Below are positions 36,040 through 44,723 of a stretch of DNA of 64,000 nt, piece after piece. The notes beneath the pieces were generated by a model that was given only the letters and a program-made list of their open reading frames with translations, did not search any database and was not told the DNA's origin. The stretch is from Phyllobacteriaceae bacterium (lineage in GTDB: Bacteria; Pseudomonadota; Alphaproteobacteria; Rhizobiales; Rhizobiaceae): NCBI GenBank assembly GCA_002708825.1, contig PAPF01000029.1, positions 62,001-126,000 on the forward strand, read 5' to 3'. The translations under genes and the position numbers were made by a program. The stretch's first letter is position 1. The number at the start of each line of letters is the position of its first letter.

Positions 36040-36954
36040 ATGGAACGGCCCGACATTCCCGCCGGCCTGCCGGATGGCATCGAGGAGAAGAAGACGCTGG
36101 CCAGGGCCTGGTTCGAGGAACTGCGCGACCGTATCTGCGCCGGTTTCGAGGCACTGGAGGACGAGGTGCCCGAACCGCATGGCGGTGGCGAACCCGGCCG
36201 CTTCGAACGCCGCGAATGGCAACGCGACGAGGGCCGCGGTGGCGGTGGTGTCATGTCCATGATGCATGGCCGCCTGTTCGAGAAGGTCGGCGTCCATACC
36301 TCGACCGTCCATGGCGAGTTCTCGCCGGAATTCCGCAACCAGATCCCCGGCGCCAACGAGGATCCGCGCTTCTGGGCGTCCGGCATTTCGCTGATCTGCC
36401 ACCCGGTCAACCCCAACGTCCCCGCCGTGCACATGAACACCCGCATGGTGGTGACGACACGCCAGTGGTTCGGCGGCGGCGCGGACCTGACGCCGGTGCT
36501 CGACCGGCGCCGCACCCAGGACGACCCCGACGCCCTCACCTTCCACAAGGCGATGAAATTCGTCTGCGACAAGCACGCCGGCGTCGCCGACCACGAACGC
36601 TACAAGGCCTGGTGCGACGAATATTTCTTCCTGCCGCACCGCAACGAACCGCGCGGCATCGGCGGCATATTCTACGACTGGCTGCATTCACCGGACGAAA
36701 AGGGGGGATGGGACGCCGATTTCGCATTCACCCAGGATGTCGGCCGGACCTTCCTCGTCGCCTATACCCATATCGTGCGCCAGAATTTCGCGGCCGCCTG
36801 GACCGATGCCGACCGCGAGGAACAACTCGTGCGGCGCGGGCGCTACGTGGAATTCAACCTGCTCTACGATCGCGGCACCATCTTCGGCCTGAAGACCGGC
36901 GGCAACATCGATTCCATCCTGTCGTCCATGCCCCCGGTGGTGAAGTGGCCGTGA
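36040..36954 (+). CDS. hemF: Oxygen-dependent coproporphyrinogen III oxidase
   Basis: 304-residue soluble enzyme that decarboxylates coproporphyrinogen III to protoporphyrinogen IX using O2, late in haem synthesis. Typical motifs are [75 protein letters not shown] and [31 protein letters not shown], covering the dimer and active-site regions. Length is standard. GAGGAGG precedes ATG 36040. An aerobic form here beside anaerobic ubiquinone genes 20 kb away points to a facultative lifestyle, with an oxygen-independent enzyme (HemN) likely elsewhere. Confidence 0.97.
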   Translation: MERPDIPAGLPDGIEEKKTLARAWFEELRDRICAGFEALEDEVPEPHGGGEPGRFERREWQRDEGRGGGGVMSMMHGRLFEKVGVHTSTVHGEFSPEFRNQIPGANEDPRFWASGISLICHPVNPNVPAVHMNTRMVVTTRQWFGGGADLTPVLDRRRTQDDPDALTFHKAMKFVCDKHAGVADHERYKAWCDEYFFLPHRNEPRGIGGIFYDWLHSPDEKGGWDADFAFTQDVGRTFLVAYTHIVRQNFAAAWTDADREEQLVRRGRYVEFNLLYDRGTIFGLKTGGNIDSILSSMPPVVKWP

Positions 36955-36963
36955 GCGCCCTAC

Positions 36964-37025
36964 ATGCGAAAAGGCGGTCGGTCATTGACGGCTGTCACAA
37001 CAGCGGCCGCTTTTCGCCCTATAAT
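36964..37025 (+). promoter_or_regulatory. Large inverted repeat after hemF with a TATAAT box at its end
   Basis: GCGAAAAGG-CGG near 36968 pairs with CCGCTTTTCGC ending near 37017; an inner hairpin GCTGT-CACA-ACAGC lies between. The outer stem can form a hemF terminator or attenuator. A perfect TATAAT (37020-37025) follows at once, 35 bp before the DUF1059 start, and no good -35 hexamer is placed 17 bp before it. Confidence 0.5.
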
Positions 37026-37060
37026 GAAATGCTCTGGCTAACAGCACAGGAGGAAAAGCC

Positions 37061-37246
37061 ATGAAGGAATTCCATTGTGGATCGCTCGTTCCGGGCTGTG
37101 ACTGGCATACCCGCCATGAGGACGAGGCTGAGGTGATCCGCCGCGCGGTGGAGCATCTGCGCACCACCCATGGCGAAACCATCATCCGCGAAAGCATGCT
37201 GGATGCGATCCGGTCCAAGATCACCCGCGGCGGCGAGGCTGCCTGA
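37061..37246 (+). CDS. DUF1059 domain-containing small protein
   Basis: 61 residues. Two cysteines lie in FHCGSLVPGCDWHTRHEDEAEVIRRAVEHLRTTHG; spacing of these with the His residues (H...H in DWHTRH and LRTTHG) suggests a small zinc-ribbon-like or metal-binding fold, as expected of the DUF1059 family, whose function is unknown. A strong ribosome-binding site (AGGAGGAAA) precedes ATG 37061. A TATAAT-like -10 box lies 35 bp upstream. It has no operon partner and converges on the CCA gene. Confidence 0.88.
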   Translation: MKEFHCGSLVPGCDWHTRHEDEAEVIRRAVEHLRTTHGETIIRESMLDAIRSKITRGGEAA

Positions 37247-37262
37247 CGGAAATCCGTTCTTT

Positions 37263-37285
37263 CCGGCCCGGCACGTCCGGGCCGG
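37263..37285. terminator. Strong hairpin between convergent DUF1059 and CCA transferase genes
   Basis: CCGGCCCGG (37263-37271), CACGT loop, CCGGGCCGG (37277-37285): nine perfect GC-rich pairs. No long T-run follows in either direction, so it may act as a shared bidirectional barrier or need another factor. Confidence 0.5.
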
Positions 37286-38569
37286 CTAGTCTCGCGGCTC
37301 GCTGGCGCCCGTTTTCTCCCGCGCAAGGGCGAGCAGATCGTCCCTCGTGAGTGCAAAACCCGACGACACCCAGGCGTCCTCGAGCGTGGCGAGAAGACGC
37401 CCCATGGCTGGTCCGGCCGGGATCCCGGCATCCCCGAGATCCTTTCCGCGAACCGGCATCACGGGGCGCTGGAATGCCAGCGCCTGTTTCCATTGATGAA
37501 GGCGCAGGGCGTGCGCCCGCATCTGCCTGTCCGAAACCGTTGCCGGGGAACTGGCCGAAGCCAGGGCCAGCGCGATGCGGTCGCGCACGCCCTGTTCGGG
37601 GCCGCGATAGAGCAGCCTGGCGAGACCGCCGTCTGACACATCTTCCGGGGGCGTCTCGGCGAAAGACCATTCGCGCAGGCGCTTGCGCTCGTCGCCCGAC
37701 AGGCGCAGGCGTTCTGCCAGTCCCTCCATGCGGGCGCTGTCCGGAGGCAGCATGGTTTCCAGGCGCAGCATCGCGTCGGCAGGCAGCCCGGCATGGCCTT
37801 CCGCGGCCAGCAGGCCGTGAATGCCGTCAATGCCCCATTTCTCGCTCTCCGGCAGGATGGCGGTCAGAACACCGGTCTGGCGCATCCACAGCAGCGCGCG
37901 CGAGGGGTCGGGTGCGCTGAGCAGCTTCTTCATTTCCGCCCAGACGCGTTCGGCCGACAACCGGTCCATGCCGCCCTTGAGCCGCGCGCAGGCTTTCAGA
38001 CCCTCCGCATCCGGCCGGCCATGCCCGTACCAGGCGAAAAAGCGGAAGAAACGCAGGATGCGCAGATAATCCTCGCGGATACGTGTTTCCGCGTCGCCGA
38101 TGAAGCGCAAGGTGCGTGTTTCCAGGTCCGCAAGCCCGCCCACATGGTCGACCACCTCGCCGTCCGCCTTCGCGTAGAGCGCGTTGATGGTGAAATCGCG
38201 GCGTTCCGCATCCGTCTTCCAGTCCCGTCCGAACCGGACGGTCGCATGGCGGCCATGAGTCTCGACGTCGCTGCGCAACGTCGTCACTTCGTGCGGGATA
38301 CCGTTGGCGATCACGGTGATCGTGCCGTGCTCATAGCCCGTCGGCACCGCCTTGAACCCGGCGGCTTGCGCCCGCACGATCGTTTCGTCCGGCAAGGTCG
38401 TCGTGGCGATGTCGATGTCGCTGACCGCCTGGCCAAGCAGCGTGTTGCGCACCGCGCCACCGGCGATGCGGGCTTCCTCACCGCCCTCGGACAGGGCGGA
38501 CAGGAGCGCTTGCAGGCCCGGCTCATCGAGCCAGCCGGCCCTGCCGGCCAGGGAAACGGTGCCGTTCAC
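37286..38569 (-). CDS. CCA tRNA nucleotidyltransferase / poly(A) polymerase family
   Basis: 427-residue class II nucleotidyltransferase. The head domain has IAGGAVRNTLLGQAVSDIDIATT with the glycine motif and catalytic DxD (about 36-58), then RRDFTINALYAKADGEVVDHVGG and the R-rich RIREDYLRILRFFRF. These match bacterial enzymes that add or repair the 3' CCA of tRNAs or polyadenylate RNA; in alphaproteobacteria the single family member is normally called the CCA enzyme. Third gene of a leftward DUF1285-Nudix-CCA operon; its start overlaps the Nudix stop (ATGA). The PcnB versus CCA role is inferred. Confidence 0.92.
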   Translation of the reverse strand: MNGTVSLAGRAGWLDEPGLQALLSALSEGGEEARIAGGAVRNTLLGQAVSDIDIATTTLPDETIVRAQAAGFKAVPTGYEHGTITVIANGIPHEVTTLRSDVETHGRHATVRFGRDWKTDAERRDFTINALYAKADGEVVDHVGGLADLETRTLRFIGDAETRIREDYLRILRFFRFFAWYGHGRPDAEGLKACARLKGGMDRLSAERVWAEMKKLLSAPDPSRALLWMRQTGVLTAILPESEKWGIDGIHGLLAAEGHAGLPADAMLRLETMLPPDSARMEGLAERLRLSGDERKRLREWSFAETPPEDVSDGGLARLLYRGPEQGVRDRIALALASASSPATVSDRQMRAHALRLHQWKQALAFQRPVMPVRGKDLGDAGIPAGPAMGRLLATLEDAWVSSGFALTRDDLLALAREKTGASEPRD

Positions 38570-39201
38570 GCATAAAGCCTTTCATAGATGGTCCGGATGA
38601 TCCCGGCGGTGACGCCCCAGATGTAGCGGTCTCCATGCGGCATCGTCCAGAAGAAGCGCTCCTGGCCTTCCCAGACGCGGCTCTTGCGAACGTGGTTCGC
38701 AGGGTTCATCAGGAATGCCAGCGGCACCTCGAAAATGGCCGCCACTTCCTCCGGATTGGCAGCGACTTTGGCGTCGGGGTCCACGAGCCCGAAAATGGGC
38801 GCGATCCGGTAACCGCTTCCCGTCAGGTAGTCCGGCATCCGCCCGAACACCTCCACCCTGTCCGGTGCGATGCCTATTTCCTCATGCGTCTCGCGCAGCG
38901 CCGCGGCCTCCGGCGTGGCGTCCTCCGGGTCGATGCGCCCGCCCGGAAAGGCCACCTGGCCGGAATGGCTGCGCAGGGTCTCGGTTCGCTGGGTCAGGAT
39001 GACGTTCGGCCCGCCGGCGCGCTCGACCAGCGGAACGAGCACCGCGGCATCGCGCAATTGCGGCTTGACGATGAGGTGGCGCAGTGCCGGATTGAGATGG
39101 TGGTCGCCGTGATCGTCGGTGCCGAACGGTCCGTCTTCATGGGACAGCCGCGCGCGCAGGTCCGCGACCGTGAAGCCGGCCGCCATATCGCTCACGGTCA
39201 T
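38566..39201 (-). CDS. CoA pyrophosphatase (Nudix hydrolase)
   Basis: 211-residue Nudix hydrolase of the CoA-cleaving YeaB/NudL type, which splits CoA into 4'-phosphopantetheine and 3',5'-ADP. The Nudix box GGRIDPEDATPEAAALRETHEEIG fits GX5EX7REUXEEXGU. LRSHSGQVAFPGGR just before it is the NudL-specific segment. Length is as expected. It overlaps the DUF1285 stop and the CCA start by four bases each, so the three genes are translationally coupled. Why CoA degradation is coupled with tRNA end maturation is unclear, but I know this order from rhizobia. Confidence 0.92.
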   Translation of the reverse strand: MTVSDMAAGFTVADLRARLSHEDGPFGTDDHGDHHLNPALRHLIVKPQLRDAAVLVPLVERAGGPNVILTQRTETLRSHSGQVAFPGGRIDPEDATPEAAALRETHEEIGIAPDRVEVFGRMPDYLTGSGYRIAPIFGLVDPDAKVAANPEEVAAIFEVPLAFLMNPANHVRKSRVWEGQERFFWTMPHGDRYIWGVTAGIIRTIYERLYA

Positions 39202-39836
39202 TGCGACAGGGCCTCCAGCCGCTCCATCGTCATCATCGGGAAAACGGCGCCGTTGGAGCGCAGCGCGAACATCTCGGTTCCGTCGATGGTGACCGTCTCG
39301 CCCAGGGCGACGAGATCATACATCACCGCGCGCGAGACCAGCGCCTCCAGCCGTCCGCGGACATGCACATAGGGCTTCAATCCGCCCGTACCATCCTCGT
39401 CGACGAAGCGCAGCGGATGGTCCGCCCCCGCCTCCACCAGGTCGCCGACATTGGTGCGGAATGTCACCACCTGCTCCTCCCCGCTCCCGCTCGCCACCGC
39501 CTCGACAGCCACGAAGGGCGCGTCCTCCACGCGGATGAGCACCTTTTCCACAGGCGTGACGAGATAGGTCTCGCCGTCGTCGTCCTTGCGCAGGACGGTG
39601 GAGAAGAGCCGCACCAAGGCTTCCCGGCCGATGGGCGTGCCCATGTAGAACCATGTCCCGTCGCGGCGGATTTCCATGTCGATGGCGCCGCAATGCTCCG
39701 GGTTCCAGCGTTCCACCGGCGGCAAGCCCCGGTCCTTGCCCACGGCGCGGCTGATCAGGGCTTCAAGCCCGGCGCTCTCGCGGGCTGCGGAAAGGCCGCC
39801 TGGCGGCGTCCCGGCGGGGTCGGTTTTGTTCGTCAT
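39198..39836 (-). CDS. DUF1285 domain-containing protein
   Basis: 212 residues of the DUF1285 family, soluble proteins of unknown biochemistry. Typical pieces are WNPEHCGAIDMEIRRDGTWFYMGTPIGREALVRLFSTVL, YLVTPVEKVLIRVEDAPF and the C-terminal RGRLEALVSRAVMYDLV. The protein is acidic with a two-domain look (about 30-130 and 130-212). ATG 39836 has no strong ribosome-binding site but is where similarity begins. First gene of the leftward three-gene operon, divergent from the moxR operon. Confidence 0.85.
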   Translation of the reverse strand: MTNKTDPAGTPPGGLSAARESAGLEALISRAVGKDRGLPPVERWNPEHCGAIDMEIRRDGTWFYMGTPIGREALVRLFSTVLRKDDDGETYLVTPVEKVLIRVEDAPFVAVEAVASGSGEEQVVTFRTNVGDLVEAGADHPLRFVDEDGTGGLKPYVHVRGRLEALVSRAVMYDLVALGETVTIDGTEMFALRSNGAVFPMMTMERLEALSQ

Positions 39837-39864
39837 GGTCACGAAATAGTCACCGTTATTGCGC

Positions 39865-39892
39865 TTGTCAGCCCTGTTGGCTGGTTTAATTT
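39865..39892 (+). promoter_or_regulatory. Candidate promoter of the moxR operon
   Basis: TTGTCA (39865-39870), 16-bp spacer, TAATTT (39887-39892), 63 bp before moxR. Confidence 0.4.
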
Positions 39893-39954
39893 GAGCGAAG
39901 ACGCAATCATCCTGTTGGTCAAGCGTCTCGGATTCGGCCAGGAAAAGGAAGTCC

Positions 39955-40965
39955 ATGATGAGCCTGATGCCCCCTGACAAGCCGTTGAGCGAAGAGCAGA
40001 TGGTCGCCGAGGCCGAAGCGGCCCTGGCCGACATCGCGAAGGCGCGAGAGGCGGTGGGCGAGGTCATCTTCGGACAGGAAAGCGTGGTGGAGCGCGCCAT
40101 CGTGGCGCTGCTGGCCGGGGGCCATGCGCTGCTGGTGGGCGTGCCGGGCCTCGCCAAGACCAAGCTGGTCGACACGCTCGGCTCGGTGCTCGGTCTCGAT
40201 GCCCGCCGCATCCAGTTCACCCCGGACCTCATGCCGTCCGACATCCTGGGATCGGAAGTGATGGAAGAGGACGAGAACCGGCGCCGCTCTTTCCGCTTCA
40301 TCCCCGGACCGGTCTTCGCCCAGCTTCTCATGGCCGACGAGATCAACCGCGCATCGCCGCGCACCCAGTCGGCCCTGCTCCAATCCATGCAGGAATACCA
40401 CGTCACGGTCGCCGGCCACCGCCATGACCTGCCCTCGCCGTTCCATGTCCTTGCCACCCAGAACCCGCTCGAACAGGAAGGCACCTATCCGCTTCCCGAA
40501 GCCCAGCTTGACCGCTTCCTGATGCAGATCGACATCCTTTACCCGGAACTGGAGGCAGAGCGCCGCATCCTGCTGGAAACCACTGGCACCGGAGACGCGA
40601 AGGCGCGCAATGTCATGTCCGCCGACCGCCTGCTGCAAATCCAGCAGCTTGTCCGCCGCATGCCGGTGCCCGAAAGCGTGGTCGAGGCCATCCTGAAGCT
40701 GGTCCGCTCCGCCCGTCCGGGAAATGGCAATGCGGAAACCGACCGTCATGTCGCCTGGGGCCCCGGCCCGCGCGCCAGCCAGGCGCTGACCCTTTGCGCC
40801 CGTGCCCGTGCCCTCTACGATGGCCGCCTGGCACCGTCGGTCGACGATGTCGTTGCGCTCGCCGAGCCTGTCCTGCAGCACCGCATGGCGCTCACCTTCG
40901 CGGCCCGCGCGGAAGGCATGAACGTGCGCACGGTCATCGCCCGCCTGGCCGAAGAGATCGACTGA
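39955..40965 (+). CDS. MoxR-family AAA+ ATPase
   Basis: 336 residues. MoxR ATPases act as chaperone-like remodelers, often with a VWA-domain partner to load metals or assemble complexes. Walker A is GVPGLAKTK (about 62-70), Walker B LLMADEINRASPRTQSALLQSMQE (about 120-140), and the sensor segment is LATQNPLEQEGTYPLPEAQLDRF. A lid domain ends the protein. The VWA-bearing DUF58 gene begins on its stop codon (TGATG), so the two are coupled. ATG 39955 and 39958 are both possible starts; AGGAAAAGGA precedes them. Confidence 0.93.
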   Translation: MMSLMPPDKPLSEEQMVAEAEAALADIAKAREAVGEVIFGQESVVERAIVALLAGGHALLVGVPGLAKTKLVDTLGSVLGLDARRIQFTPDLMPSDILGSEVMEEDENRRRSFRFIPGPVFAQLLMADEINRASPRTQSALLQSMQEYHVTVAGHRHDLPSPFHVLATQNPLEQEGTYPLPEAQLDRFLMQIDILYPELEAERRILLETTGTGDAKARNVMSADRLLQIQQLVRRMPVPESVVEAILKLVRSARPGNGNAETDRHVAWGPGPRASQALTLCARARALYDGRLAPSVDDVVALAEPVLQHRMALTFAARAEGMNVRTVIARLAEEID

Positions 40966-41879
40966 TGGCGCCGCTGGGCGCGATCGCCGAACCGGTCGCA
41001 GCGCGCGATGCGCTGGCGCGCGCCCGCCTTCGCGCCTCCCTCGTGCCGGACCTCCTGGTCGAGGCGCGCCGCATCGTATCCACCGTCATTTCCGGCTGGC
41101 ATGGACGGCGCAAGCGCGGTATCGGCGAGAACTTCTGGCAATACCGGCCCTATGTCGAAGGCGAGGCGATGTCGCGCATCGACTGGCGCCGCTCGGCGCG
41201 CGACGACCATACCTATGTCCGCGACAACGAGTGGGAGGCCGCCCATACCGTCTGGCTGTGGTCCGACCCCTCGCCCTCCATGCTGTTCAAGTCGTCGCTG
41301 GCGCCCGTGTCGAAGGAAAGCCGCGCGCTGGTGCTGGCGCTGGCGCTGGCTGAACTCCTGGCGCGTTCCGGCGAGCGAATCGGCTGGCCCGGTCTCACCG
41401 ACCCGATCACCGCGCGCAATGCCGCCGAACGCCTGGCCGAACGACTGATCCATGCGCACGACCTGCCGGGCAAGCCGGATTTCACCATGATCCGCCGCTT
41501 TTCCGACATCGTCATCGTCTCCGACTTTCTCGATCCGGTCGAGGACATGCGCGCCTGGCTCGAACCGCTCGCAGGCCGCGGCGTGCGCGCCCACCTGATC
41601 GAAGTCTGCGATCCGGCCGAGGAGCAGTTCCCCTATGCCGGACGCACCGAATTCCGCGATCCCGAGACCGGAGAGAAGCTGCGCGCCGGGCGCGCCGAGG
41701 CATTCCGCGAGGACTACGCGGCCCTCTACCGGGCCCGGCGGGACGACATGGCCGCATGGGCGCGCCGCCTCGGCTGGAGCTATACGGTGAACCACACCGA
41801 CCAGCTTGCCTCCGGCGCGCTTGTCGCCGTGCACATGGCCATGAGCGAGCCGCAGGCGCTTGCCGGAGCGGGCCGATGA
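40965..41879 (+). CDS. DUF58 protein with VWA-like domain
   Basis: 304 residues. DUF58 proteins are the usual VWA partners of MoxR ATPases. The DUF58 signature GIGENFWQYRPYVEGEAMSRIDWRRSARDDHTYVRDNEWEA (about 48-88) is followed by LWSDPSPSMLF, which preserves the DxSxS metal-adhesion motif. Later VIVSDFLDP is the second MIDAS-like strand. There is no membrane segment. It overlaps moxR and, by ATGA, the next gene. Substrate or complex is unknown; the operon resembles the Bat aerotolerance loci. Confidence 0.9.
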   Translation: MAPLGAIAEPVAARDALARARLRASLVPDLLVEARRIVSTVISGWHGRRKRGIGENFWQYRPYVEGEAMSRIDWRRSARDDHTYVRDNEWEAAHTVWLWSDPSPSMLFKSSLAPVSKESRALVLALALAELLARSGERIGWPGLTDPITARNAAERLAERLIHAHDLPGKPDFTMIRRFSDIVIVSDFLDPVEDMRAWLEPLAGRGVRAHLIEVCDPAEEQFPYAGRTEFRDPETGEKLRAGRAEAFREDYAALYRARRDDMAAWARRLGWSYTVNHTDQLASGALVAVHMAMSEPQALAGAGR

Positions 41880-44713
41880 TCGCCGGCCTGCCCCTGACCT
41901 TCGCCAGCCCGGCCATCCTGTTCGGCCTCCTGGCCCTGCCCGTCATCTGGTGGCTCCTGCGCCTCACTCCGCCGCATCCGCGCGAGGAGGTGTTCCCGCC
42001 GCTGCGCATCCTGGCGCGCGTGCTCAAGACCGAGGAAACGCCGCAGAAAAGCCCCTGGTGGCTGACGCTCCTGCGCCTGCTGATGGCCGCGCTGGTCATC
42101 TTCGCGCTGGCCGGTCCCGTCTTCAATCCGCGCGAGGCCGTCGTCGCCGGCAACGGTCCGCTGGTGCTCGTCGTCGACAATGGCTGGGCTGCCGCGCCCG
42201 ACTGGGAACGCCGGCGCGAGACCGCCGCGACGCTCATCGACGACGCTGCCGAGGCCGGCATGCCCGTCATCCTCGCCCTGACCGCCGAGAAGGCGAACAC
42301 CGCCATCGGCCCCTTCGATCCGGCCGCCGCGCGCGACCGGCTGGCCGCCGCTGAGCCGCGCCCGGTTCCTGTCGACCGGGTCACGGCCTTCGCGCGCATC
42401 TCCGAGACGCTGGACGACCAGACGGGCGTGACACTGGCCTTGCTGACCGATGGCCTGCAAACCGGCGGCGACGATGCGGCCTTTGCCCAGATACAGGGAA
42501 TCGCGCCGGAAACCGTCATCTGGGCCGATGAACGGTCAGGCGCCATCAGAGGCATTGCCGCGACCGGCAACGGCGCCACGGCCCTGGACGTGGCGGTCAT
42601 CCGTCCCTCCGATGAAACGGGCCCGGCGCTCGCCACGCTTTATGCACTGGACGACAAGGGCCGGCGCATCGGCGAGGCGCAGGCCGCCTTCCGGCCCGGA
42701 GATACAACTGCGCAGGCCAGTTTCGAAGCGCCCTTCGAATTGCGCAACGATTATGCCGCCATCGTGGTCGAGGGCGCCGGACAGGCGGCGGCGACCCGCG
42801 TCCTGGACGACAATGCACGCCGCCGGCGCGTGGCGCTGATCTCGGCATCGGAGGCCGACCGGGCCCAGCCGCTGCTGTCTCCCCTCTACTACATCCGCCG
42901 TGCCCTGACCCCCTTCGCCGATCTCGTCGAGCCGCAGACAAACGACCTGAACGCGGCCATACCGGAAATCCTCGACCAGAAGCCCGCCGTGATCGTGATG
43001 TCGGATATCGGCGTCATTCCCGATGCGGCGCGCCAGGCGTTGTCGGCATGGGTCGAAGGCGGAGGGACGCTGGTGCGCTTTGCCGGTCCCCGCCTTGCAG
43101 GTACGCCGGAATTCGACGATCTCCTGCCGGTCCGCCTGCGCTCGGGCGAACGCGCGCTTGGCGGATCGCTGTCCTGGACGGAACCCCAGCCGGTCGCGGA
43201 ATTCCCGGCGACCGGCGGCTTTGCCGGCCTCACGCCGCCGCGCGAGGTCTCGGTATCGCGCCAGGTCCTAGCCGAACCGGAACCGGGCATTGTCGAGCGC
43301 ACATGGGCCGCGCTTGCCGACGGCACGCCGCTGGTCACCGGCGGTCCGCGCGGCGACGGAACGATCGTGCTGTTCCATGTGACGCCCGAGGCGACGTGGT
43401 CGAATCTGCCGATTTCCGGCACCTTCGTGGAAATGCTCCGGCGCATCGTGCAGTTCTCGCGCAACCAGGGGACGCTTGCCCTGGCCTCCGGCGGACAGGT
43501 GGCCGCGACGCTGGCACCATGGCGCATGATCGGCGCCAACGGTGCGCTGGTCCCGCCATCGCCCGACGCCCGCCCGCTGGACCTTTCCGCCGGCCTGCCG
43601 CCCGTCACCCTGGAGCATCCGCCCGGCCTCTATGGCACCGAGGATGGCGTGGTGGCGCACAACCTTCTGCCCGAAGACGCCACGCTGGAACCGATCACCC
43701 GCCCGCAATTCAATGCGCCGGTGACCGGCATCGGTTATGGCGCCGACGAATCGGCGTCCCTGAAGGGCCCGCTGCTGGCCGCCGCCGCGGCCTTGCTGGC
43801 CCTCGACACGCTCATCGTCTTCTGGCTCTCCGGCCTCATGGCACGCCGTCCGCGCCGCGCCAGTGCCGCGGCCGGCCTTGTGCTGGCATTCGCCACGGCA
43901 ATGATGATGTCCGCCCTCGCGCCTGATGCCCTTTCGCAGGAGGCCAGCGACCAGAAGCCCGGCGATGCCGAGGCCATCGCCGCCATCGAACAGACGCGGC
44001 TGGCCTATGTCGTCACCGGCAATGGCAGCATCGACGCGGTTTCGCGCGCCGGCCTGCGCGGCCTGTCGGATTTCCTTATCCGCAAGACCGCGCTGGAACC
44101 CGGCGAACCCGTGGGCCTGGACATTGCAACGGACGAACTGGCCTTCTACCCCATCATCTACTGGCCGGTGGACGCCAGTGTGCCGGTGCCGCCGCCGGGC
44201 GCGCTGGCACGGATCGACGCCTACATGCAACAGGGCGGGACCGTGCTTTTCGATACCCGCGATGCCTATTCGGCCGGGTTCGGCGCGAACGCGGCATCGC
44301 CGGCCACCCAGCGCCTGCGCGAGATCCTCGCGTCGATGAACGTGCCGGCACTGGAGCCCGTGCCGCCCGATCACGTGCTCACCAAGTCTTTCTACATCCT
44401 TGCAGGCTTTCCCGGCCGCTATTCCGCCTCTCCGCTCTGGGTCGAGGCCTCGCTCAATGCCGACAGCGGCGAGGACCGGCCCGTGCGAACAGGAGACGGC
44501 GTCTCGCCCGTCATGATCACCGGCAACGATTTCGCCGGCGCCTGGGCCATCGACGCCAATGGCGATTTCCTCCTGCCCACCGTGCCCAACAACCCGCTGC
44601 AGCGCGTCTACGCTTTCCGCGCCGGCGTGAACATCATGATGTACATGCTGACAGGCAACTACAAGGCGGACCAGGTTCACATCCCGGCGCTGCTGGAACG
44701 GCTCGGACAATGA
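41876..44713 (+). CDS. BatA-type membrane protein with C-terminal DUF4159
   Basis: 945 residues. An N-terminal BatA/aerotolerance-type region (about 1-85) has two helices and WLLRLTPPHPREEVFPPLRIL. A VWA-like region follows, but its metal motif is changed (VVDNGWA instead of DxSxS), so that domain probably binds no metal. A glutamine-amidotransferase-like segment (about 330-430) holds no obvious catalytic triad. Another membrane segment (about 625-660) precedes the C-terminal DUF4159 domain (about 700-945). The family is unstudied; its position after MoxR and DUF58 indicates joint assembly or regulation. Starts on the DUF58 stop. Confidence 0.85.
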   Translation: MIAGLPLTFASPAILFGLLALPVIWWLLRLTPPHPREEVFPPLRILARVLKTEETPQKSPWWLTLLRLLMAALVIFALAGPVFNPREAVVAGNGPLVLVVDNGWAAAPDWERRRETAATLIDDAAEAGMPVILALTAEKANTAIGPFDPAAARDRLAAAEPRPVPVDRVTAFARISETLDDQTGVTLALLTDGLQTGGDDAAFAQIQGIAPETVIWADERSGAIRGIAATGNGATALDVAVIRPSDETGPALATLYALDDKGRRIGEAQAAFRPGDTTAQASFEAPFELRNDYAAIVVEGAGQAAATRVLDDNARRRRVALISASEADRAQPLLSPLYYIRRALTPFADLVEPQTNDLNAAIPEILDQKPAVIVMSDIGVIPDAARQALSAWVEGGGTLVRFAGPRLAGTPEFDDLLPVRLRSGERALGGSLSWTEPQPVAEFPATGGFAGLTPPREVSVSRQVLAEPEPGIVERTWAALADGTPLVTGGPRGDGTIVLFHVTPEATWSNLPISGTFVEMLRRIVQFSRNQGTLALASGGQVAATLAPWRMIGANGALVPPSPDARPLDLSAGLPPVTLEHPPGLYGTEDGVVAHNLLPEDATLEPITRPQFNAPVTGIGYGADESASLKGPLLAAAAALLALDTLIVFWLSGLMARRPRRASAAAGLVLAFATAMMMSALAPDALSQEASDQKPGDAEAIAAIEQTRLAYVVTGNGSIDAVSRAGLRGLSDFLIRKTALEPGEPVGLDIATDELAFYPIIYWPVDASVPVPPPGALARIDAYMQQGGTVLFDTRDAYSAGFGANAASPATQRLREILASMNVPALEPVPPDHVLTKSFYILAGFPGRYSASPLWVEASLNADSGEDRPVRTGDGVSPVMITGNDFAGAWAIDANGDFLLPTVPNNPLQRVYAFRAGVNIMMYMLTGNYKADQVHIPALLERLGQ

Positions 44714-44723
44714 GGCGGCGCAG

